From an uncultured Oscillospiraceae bacterium (GTDB lineage Bacteria > Bacillota > Clostridia > Oscillospirales > Oscillospiraceae): DNA of 35,406 nt. The position numbers and the translations under genes were made by a program. Of this stretch, positions 31,003 to 35,406 are shown piece by piece. Where the stretch lies: assembly GCA_910585815.1 (NCBI GenBank), contig CAJUFJ010000037.1, positions 1 through 35,406 of the forward strand, read 5' to 3'. Within the stretch, counting starts at the first letter, position 1, and every line of letters starts with the position of its first letter. The notes beneath the pieces are model-generated. The model was not told the DNA's origin, ran no database searches, and saw only the letters and a list, made by a program, of their open reading frames with translations.

Positions 31003-31950
31003 TTAAAAAGTTTCAATTGCGGAGACCGGATGCCGGGTATACCGGTCCAGAATGTGGAGCTTTTCGGTGCGGGAGATATACTCCAGCACCTTTTGACCCG
31101 CCGCGCTGTTGCCCTTGCTGTCCAGACTGGGGCCGTAGACCCCAATGCCCATCTCTCCCGGGACAACCGACAGGATGCCGCCTCCCACGCCGCTCTTGCT
31201 GGGAAGCCCCACCCGCACGGCAAACTCGCCGCTGCCGTCGTACATGCCGCAGGTCAGCATCATGGTCAGGGTTGTGCGTACCACCTCCTCCTTTAAAAGT
31301 CTGCGCCCGGTCTCCGGCTGAACGCCGCCGTTGGCCAGCACCTGCCCCAGGTTGGACAGGCTCTCCGCCGTGACGCTCAGGGAGCAGAGCTGGGTGTATA
31401 GCAGCAGCGTCTCATCCACGTTCCCGTCGATCAGCCCCTTGCTTTGCAGCAGGTAGGCCAGGGAGCGGTTTCGGGCGCTGTGGGACCACTCGGATTTGAA
31501 CACGTCTTCGTCCATGGTGATGTACCTGTCGCTGCACAGCCCCCGGACGGACGACAGCATGTGATCCAGCCCCAGGGGGAGCAGCAGCTCCACAATGGCG
31601 ATGGCCCCGGAGTTGACCAGGGGGTTAAAGGGGATGTCCTCGTTGTCTGAGATGCGGGACATGGCGTTAAAGGAGGCGCCCGAGGGCTCCATCTTGGTCT
31701 TGTGGAACACCGCGTCGAAGCCGTAGTGCTCCAGGGCCATGGCCAGGTTGATGACCTTGGAGATGCTCTGAATGGTAAACCGCCGCTGCCAGTAGCCGCA
31801 GTGGTACTCCTCCCCTCCGATGGTCCTTACGCAGATGCCCAGCTCACGCCCGTCGGCCTTGCTCAGCTCCGGGATGTAGCTGGCCACCTCCCCCTTTCCG
31901 GTGTAGGGCTTGCCAAATTCCAGCGCCTGCTTCAGCAGGGCCTCGTCCAT
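31003..31950 (-). CDS. glsA: Glutaminase A
   Basis: This 315-residue enzyme hydrolyses glutamine to glutamate and ammonia. It belongs to the serine-dependent glutaminase family, with the catalytic Ser62 and Lys65 in FTIQSISKV, the Asn-bearing NPLVNSGAIA, the EWSHSARNRSLAYLL block, and the C-terminal GLPSKSGVGGGILSVVPG. Length is typical (about 305-330). I chose ATG 31950, 9 bases after GAAAGGAAG; an in-frame ATG 45 bases upstream has no ribosome site. Together with the symporter downstream it makes a glutamine-use operon. Its leader carries a 20-bp palindrome. Confidence 0.96.
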   Translation of the reverse strand: MDEALLKQALEFGKPYTGKGEVASYIPELSKADGRELGICVRTIGGEEYHCGYWQRRFTIQSISKVINLAMALEHYGFDAVFHKTKMEPSGASFNAMSRISDNEDIPFNPLVNSGAIAIVELLLPLGLDHMLSSVRGLCSDRYITMDEDVFKSEWSHSARNRSLAYLLQSKGLIDGNVDETLLLYTQLCSLSVTAESLSNLGQVLANGGVQPETGRRLLKEEVVRTTLTMMLTCGMYDGSGEFAVRVGLPSKSGVGGGILSVVPGEMGIGVYGPSLDSKGNSAAGQKVLEYISRTEKLHILDRYTRHPVSAIETF

Positions 31951-31999
31951 AACAAAACACTTCCTTTCGTCCGTTTCCTGGAAAAGTGCCCGCACGGTC

Positions 32000-32020
32000 T
32001 CCGGCGGCAGGGCCGCCGGA
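32000..32020 (-). other. Hairpin in the glsA leader
   Basis: TCCGGCGGC and GCCGCCGGA form a perfect 9-bp stem around a 3-base loop, immediately next to the palindrome at 32021-32040. It lies within the glsA mRNA leader. There is no T run right after it in the - direction, so it is not a normal terminator. Confidence 0.6.
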
Positions 32021-32040
32021 CAAAATGACCGGTCATTTTG
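32021..32040. promoter_or_regulatory. 20-bp perfect palindrome in the glsA leader
   Basis: CAAAATGACC and GGTCATTTTG are exact inverted repeats. The length and symmetry are those of a dimeric repressor site (TetR-like in style). It lies downstream of the likely glsA -10 element. Which protein binds is unknown; no TetR gene is in the window. Confidence 0.65.
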
Positions 32041-32088
32041 AGCACTTTCTACTACCGCGGCGCTGTACGGCCTGCGGTCTTTGTCGAT

Positions 32089-32117
32089 ATTATAGCATAA
32101 TAATCTCCCTTTGGATA
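32089..32117 (-). promoter_or_regulatory. Extended -10 promoter of glsA
   Basis: On the - strand TGC-TATAAT (TATAAT at 32089-32094) is a perfect extended -10. The -35 at 17 bases (TATCCA) is weak. The transcript would have a leader of about 135 bases. Confidence 0.6.
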
Positions 32118-32170
32118 GTCTCTGTTTTATATAACCGATATTCTAAAAAGTATTAACAGAGGATTTATTT

Positions 32171-32202
32171 ATTGTGCACAATGGCGGGAAATGTGGTACA
32201 AT
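32171..32202 (+). promoter_or_regulatory. LysR gene promoter with palindrome
   Basis: ATTGTGCACAAT (32171-32182) is a perfect 12-bp palindrome in the -35 region. TGG-TACAAT (32197-32202) is an extended -10 that follows. The palindrome may be an autoregulatory site of the LysR protein, or of a regulator acting also on glsA. Confidence 0.55.
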
Positions 32203-32244
32203 AGGGCAGGAAGGTGTTGGAACAAAAGCGGGAGGTTTTCTGGC

Positions 32245-33165
32245 ATGAACCTGGAACATCTGGAGTATTTTATGACGGTAGCGCAGACGGGCTCCATCAA
32301 CCGGGCGGCACAGGCCCTGTTCATCTCCCAGCCCCGTCTGGGCAAAATCATCCGCGACCTGGAGCAGAATGTGGGCGCGCCGCTGTTTACGCGCTCCAAC
32401 CACGGCGTCACCCTCACCCCCGAGGGGATCGAGTTCCAGCGGCGGGCCCAGCGGGTGCTGGGGGAGCTGGCGGGCATGTTCAACCGGCCCACCGCCGACG
32501 ATTTGCAGGACATATCCCTGTCCGTATCCATGACCAAATACTCCCATATTATGGAGAGCTTCATCCAGACGGTGCTCCAGCACAAGGACCTCCCCGCCTA
32601 TGCCCACCGCCTTCAGGAGGGGGACCCCATCGACGTGATGGAGGACGTATACAACCACCGGGCGGATGTGGGGGTGCTCCACTTCGGCCAGGGCCAGCGG
32701 AAAAACATGCTGGCCCTCTTTCGGGACCGGCAGCTGATCTACCACCCCCTGGCCCACATGACCCCCCACATCCTCATCTCCCAGCGGCACCCCCTCCTTC
32801 TGGCGGGGAAGCCGGTGACGCTGGAGAATCTGGCGGGCTACGGCTTTGTCCGCTACGAGGGCCAGTTTGAGGATTTTACTTATGAGCTGTTCTCCCAGGG
32901 AGCCCACTTCGACCTGAGCATCAACCCCAAAATGGTCTACATCGTCACCAGGGCCTCCCTGCTCCACCTGCTGGCCAAAACGGACTTTTACTCCATCGGC
33001 ATCCAGGATTTTACCATGCAGCAGTCCTCCTATCAGGTGCTGTCCATCCCCATCGAGGACTGCCGGGGCCTGCTGGAGTTTGGCTACGTCCTCCCGGAGG
33101 GCATCCGGCTCAACAGCATCGCCCGGGAATTTCTCAGCGATTTAAAAGAGCGGCTGTCCGAATAG
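32245..33165 (+). CDS. LysR-family transcriptional regulator
   Basis: The 306-residue protein has the LysR winged helix-turn-helix (about residues 1-60: MNLEHLEYFMTVAQTGSINR, then AALFISQPRLGKIIRDLEQNVG and PLFTR, LTPEG) and an effector-binding domain (about 90-300). I chose ATG 32245, 9 bases after GGGAGG (32230-32235); the upstream ATG 32191 lies in the promoter. It is divergent from glsA and the symporter gene, so it is a good candidate regulator of that operon. The effector is unknown. Confidence 0.93.
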   Translation: MNLEHLEYFMTVAQTGSINRAAQALFISQPRLGKIIRDLEQNVGAPLFTRSNHGVTLTPEGIEFQRRAQRVLGELAGMFNRPTADDLQDISLSVSMTKYSHIMESFIQTVLQHKDLPAYAHRLQEGDPIDVMEDVYNHRADVGVLHFGQGQRKNMLALFRDRQLIYHPLAHMTPHILISQRHPLLLAGKPVTLENLAGYGFVRYEGQFEDFTYELFSQGAHFDLSINPKMVYIVTRASLLHLLAKTDFYSIGIQDFTMQQSSYQVLSIPIEDCRGLLEFGYVLPEGIRLNSIAREFLSDLKERLSE

Positions 33166-33170
33166 ACAGC

Positions 33171-33198
33171 AGGCGGCCCCGACGGGGCCGCCTTTTTC
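33171..33198. terminator. Terminator after the LysR gene
   Basis: AGGCGGCCCC-GAC-GGGGCCGCCT is a perfect 10-bp stem followed by TTTTCC, between convergent genes. Confidence 0.9.
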
Positions 33199-33215
33199 CT
33201 TTGATTGGCGTAATT

Positions 33216-34247
33216 TTAGCCGAGAGCCTTGAGAAAGTCCGTCAGGGAGGGGAACTCCAGGGAGAAATCCCAGGCCCCCTCGCCGTGAAAGGCGAACCAG
33301 ACCGGAGATTGCTCCTGTGCCAGGTCCAAACAGAAGGGGTCGCCAAACCGGCTGGCAATGACCAGATAGCTGGCGGGCCAGTCCGCGATCGGCTCGCCGG
33401 TCAGCCCGTTGCGGGAATAGCCCGCCTGGCCGTCGGCCAGATTGTGTGCGCCGTAGACCTCCACCGGGCCGTAGCCCTTGATTTTCAGGTCGGCGGATAG
33501 GGGAGAGGCTTTTTCCAGAAAATCCAGGTAGTCAGGGGGGAGGGACCACTGTTCGGTGATGCGGGCCAGGTCCGCCGGGTCGGCCTGGATAAGCCAGTTG
33601 GAGGGATGGGCAGGGTCCTGTCCGGCGCTCCTCTTTTTCAGCAGCTTTTTCTCCAGTCGGGCATAGAGCTTCTCCAGAGCGGTTTGGGGAGCCAGCAGAC
33701 AGGGGTGGCAGACCGGCGCGGGGTATCCTGCCCCGTCCGGGCAGCCGTCCGCCCGCCATTGGAGGATGGCGTCGCAGTCAATATCACACTCCCGCCACAC
33801 CCGGGGCTCGATGGGCCGGTTCAGGTCGAAGGGCTGGCCGGACAGCCGGGCCAGATTCCGAACCATCAGCGCCTTATGCTCCAGTGTAAAGCCGGGAAAG
33901 GTGAGGCAGTCGGTAAAATAGAGGTAAACGTCCTTTCCGGCGGTTTTGGCGTACCCCTCAATGCCCCAATAGCGTTTGCCCTCCTGGCCGTCCTGGATGC
34001 AGGCGCGGAAAAAGGGGGCATAGTCCGTCTCGCCCTCCTGAATCAGCTCCACCAGAACGCCCGCGGCGTGGGATACCGGCCAGACCTCGCTCCGGCAGAC
34101 AAAATCCATCAGGCCCGCCAGAACCCGCCTCCGGTCCTCCGGGGAGGCCTTGGCAGCAATTTTCCGCAGCGTGTCGATAGCGCCGCAGGCCGGCGCGGGC
34201 TGAGCGGCGGCCATGAGCAGGTCAATCTGCTTGTCGATTCGGTCCAT
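33216..34247 (-). CDS. SUKH (SMI1/KNR4) domain protein
   Basis: The last 120 residues of this 343-residue protein match the SUKH fold: LPPDYLDFLEKASP near 240, then the ADWPASYLVIASRFGDPFCLD core and FHGEGAWDFSLEFPSLTDFL at the end. SUKH proteins often act as immunity proteins against secreted polymorphic toxins, or as general partner-binding domains. The first half (about residues 1-190) is helical with several Cys and may have a HEAT-like repeat character, not certain. It starts 9 bases after metA ends, so it is in the same transcript. GAGGGAAA is the ribosome site. No toxin gene is nearby. Confidence 0.75.
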   Translation of the reverse strand: MDRIDKQIDLLMAAAQPAPACGAIDTLRKIAAKASPEDRRRVLAGLMDFVCRSEVWPVSHAAGVLVELIQEGETDYAPFFRACIQDGQEGKRYWGIEGYAKTAGKDVYLYFTDCLTFPGFTLEHKALMVRNLARLSGQPFDLNRPIEPRVWRECDIDCDAILQWRADGCPDGAGYPAPVCHPCLLAPQTALEKLYARLEKKLLKKRSAGQDPAHPSNWLIQADPADLARITEQWSLPPDYLDFLEKASPLSADLKIKGYGPVEVYGAHNLADGQAGYSRNGLTGEPIADWPASYLVIASRFGDPFCLDLAQEQSPVWFAFHGEGAWDFSLEFPSLTDFLKALG

Positions 34248-34256
34248 AAATTTCCC

Positions 34257-35171
34257 TCAGATCTGCGTAATATCATAGGGCGTGGTCTGGTAGACGTAGT
34301 AGTTCAGCCAGTTGGTGTAGAACAGCTGTCCGGCGGAGCGCCAGCGGACAATGGGGGAACGGGACGGGTCGTCGTCGGGGAAGTAGTTCATGGGCACATG
34401 GATGGGCAGACCCCTGTCCACGTCCCGGAAGTACTCCCGGGACAGGGTGTCCGGGTCGTACTCCGGGTGCCCGGTGATGAAGAAGCGCCGGTTGTCCTCG
34501 CTTTTTACGGCGAAGACCCCCGCCTCCTCCGAGACGGCCAGCAGCTCCAGCTCGGGAATTTTGCGGATGTCCTCCTCGTGGTTCTCGGTGTGCCGGGAGT
34601 GGGGGATGTAAAACACGTCGTCAAACCCCCGGAACAGGGGGGACTGCTTTTTCAGGGCGATGTGGGGGAAGACGCCGAACAGCTTTTCCTTCAGGGAGTA
34701 TTTGGGGATACCGTAGTGGTAAAAGAGTCCCGCCTGCGCTCCCCAGCAGACGTGGAGGGTGGAGTGGACATGGGTGGTGGTCCAGTCCATAATCCGGCAC
34801 AGCTCTGGCCAGTAGTCCACGTCGGTAAAGTCGTAGTTCTCCACCGGAGCGCCGGTGATAATCATGCCGTCATACTTCCGGTCCTTGATTTTATCAAATG
34901 TAGTATAGAAGGAGGACAGGTGGTTGGCGTCGGTGTTCTGAGAGACATGGCTGGCCATCTGGAGCAGCTCCACCTCCACCTGGAGGGGGGAGTTGGACAG
35001 CTTGCGCAACAGCTGGGTCTCGGTGACAATCTTGGTGGGCATCAGGTTGAGCAGCAGCAGATTCAGCGGGCGCATGTCCTGATGGATGGCCCGGTACTCA
35101 GTCATGACAAAGATATTTTCGCCCTCCAGGGTGGCCCTGGCAGGCAGGGAGTCGGGAATTTTGATTGGCAT
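34257..35171 (-). CDS. metA: Homoserine O-acetyltransferase MetA (MetAA type)
   Basis: The 304-residue enzyme acylates homoserine at the first step of methionine synthesis. The catalytic Cys142 is in LHVCWGAQAG, and His235 and Glu237 are in ITGHPEYDP, which are the positions known for this family. Residue 111 is Glu (GAPVENYDF). In the family, Glu at 111 goes with acetyl-CoA and Gly with succinyl-CoA, so acetyl transfer is predicted. I chose ATG 35171, 7 bases after AGGAGGG; the longer reading upstream is not supported. I see no SAM riboswitch or T-box in the 235 bases upstream. Confidence 0.95.
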   Translation of the reverse strand: MPIKIPDSLPARATLEGENIFVMTEYRAIHQDMRPLNLLLLNLMPTKIVTETQLLRKLSNSPLQVEVELLQMASHVSQNTDANHLSSFYTTFDKIKDRKYDGMIITGAPVENYDFTDVDYWPELCRIMDWTTTHVHSTLHVCWGAQAGLFYHYGIPKYSLKEKLFGVFPHIALKKQSPLFRGFDDVFYIPHSRHTENHEEDIRKIPELELLAVSEEAGVFAVKSEDNRRFFITGHPEYDPDTLSREYFRDVDRGLPIHVPMNYFPDDDPSRSPIVRWRSAGQLFYTNWLNYYVYQTTPYDITQI

Positions 35172-35351
35172 AACGGGTCCCTCCTGTGGAATGATTTCGG
35201 ATATATAAAGGGTAACACATGCACTGTCTTTCTGCAAGAGGAAATCCTGCGGCCATGTGTCCGCCGCCGGTGGATTTTCCGGCGAAAACCTGGGATTTAC
35301 CGCCAAAAAAGGGGGAGCTTGGAAAAATATAAAAAATTTTGAAAAAACCTA
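35172..35351. other. Region upstream of metA
   Basis: This stretch has no gene that I can support. It contains short inverted repeats (for example CGCCGG and CCGGCG near 35263-35283) and an A/T-rich tract with TATATA on the - strand near 35200-35206, a possible metA -10 element without a convincing -35. Confidence 0.4.
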
Positions 35352-35380
35352 TTGACAAAGGGGAAATGAAGTGATATTAT
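35352..35380 (+). promoter_or_regulatory. Strong sigma-A promoter pointing out of the window
   Basis: TTGACA (35352-35357), 17 bases, TATTAT (35375-35380). Transcription would start at about 35387, so only about 20 bases of its transcript are visible. They are GC-rich and could begin a structured leader, but this cannot be told. Confidence 0.8.
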
Positions 35381-35406
35381 GTCCAAGCTGTCCGCGAGAG
35401 CGGGGC

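Noticed and set aside
35172..35351. SAM riboswitch or T-box upstream of metA
   Set aside because: The conserved cores of these RNAs are not seen on the - strand, and the space is short for a T-box.

Overview
The window is a GC-rich chromosomal segment of a motile bacterium of the Bacillota, most likely a clostridium of the Oscillospiraceae type (Flavonifractor / Intestinimonas / Oscillibacter relatives). The reasons are the Gram-positive style motility set (CheC, CheD, CheV, separate FliQ and FliR, a WhiG/FliA-type sigma factor), strong AGGAGG-type ribosome sites, TTGACA/TATAAT promoters, and accessory genes common in that group (YjfB-like motility peptide, split TauE/SafE pair, CopA with a CopZ-like tail, E111-type MetA). 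The taxonomic placement is inference, since no rRNA gene is present.

Region 1 (1-10117, + strand) is one tightly packed flagellar/chemotaxis operon: cheY (5' truncated by the window edge), fliO, fliP, fliQ, fliR, flhB, flhA, the flagellar sigma factor fliA, two FlgG-family rod genes, cheC, cheD and cheV, closed by a bidirectional terminator. The first six complete genes build the type III export gate, the sigma factor switches on the late genes, the rod proteins are exported, and CheC/CheD/CheV tune the receptor array. flhF and flhG are missing from their usual place after flhA, because flhA overlaps fliA by 4 bases.

Region 2 (10153-12155, - strand) is a two-gene unit: an orphan ParA/Soj-type ATPase followed by a 399-residue protein made of five 35-residue repeats plus a C-terminal ComFB domain. 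Each repeat carries an SQEDIEKML segment resembling the N-terminal SQxEIDALL peptide of FliM/FliY. This is the most novel-looking unit of the window and could link a ParA ATPase, a possible cyclic-dinucleotide sensing domain and flagellar-switch-like peptides.

Region 3 (12193-15938, + strand) holds a consensus sigma-28 promoter, a very long cap gene fliD (934 residues) with an AT-richer internal module, fliS, and a FliT-like chaperone gene. Region 4 (15941-23893) is mixed: a membrane-anchored C39-like peptidase (-), an orphan FtsE-like ABC ATPase, a methyl-accepting chemotaxis protein, an FtsA-like protein with a long C-terminal extension plus its membrane-anchored neighbour, a 56-residue YjfB-like gene behind a second sigma-28 promoter, and a GNAT acetyltransferase.

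Region 5 (23916-26855) is a copper operon: a promoter with a CsoR box, copA whose 3' end is an in-frame CopZ-like domain with its own ribosome site and start codon, and csoR. Region 6 (26854-29504) holds two XRE-type regulator genes divergent from a small unknown gene with a symmetric operator between them, an Rrf2 regulator with a cupin gene behind an operator of TACAACA half-sites (the cupin 3' end looks frameshifted), and a TauE/SafE permease split into two half genes. Region 7 (29539-35406) holds glsA plus an alanine/glutamine:cation symporter (-) behind a leader with a 20-bp perfect palindrome, a divergent LysR regulator (+), and a metA gene with a SUKH-domain gene downstream (-). A strong promoter at the right edge points out of the window.
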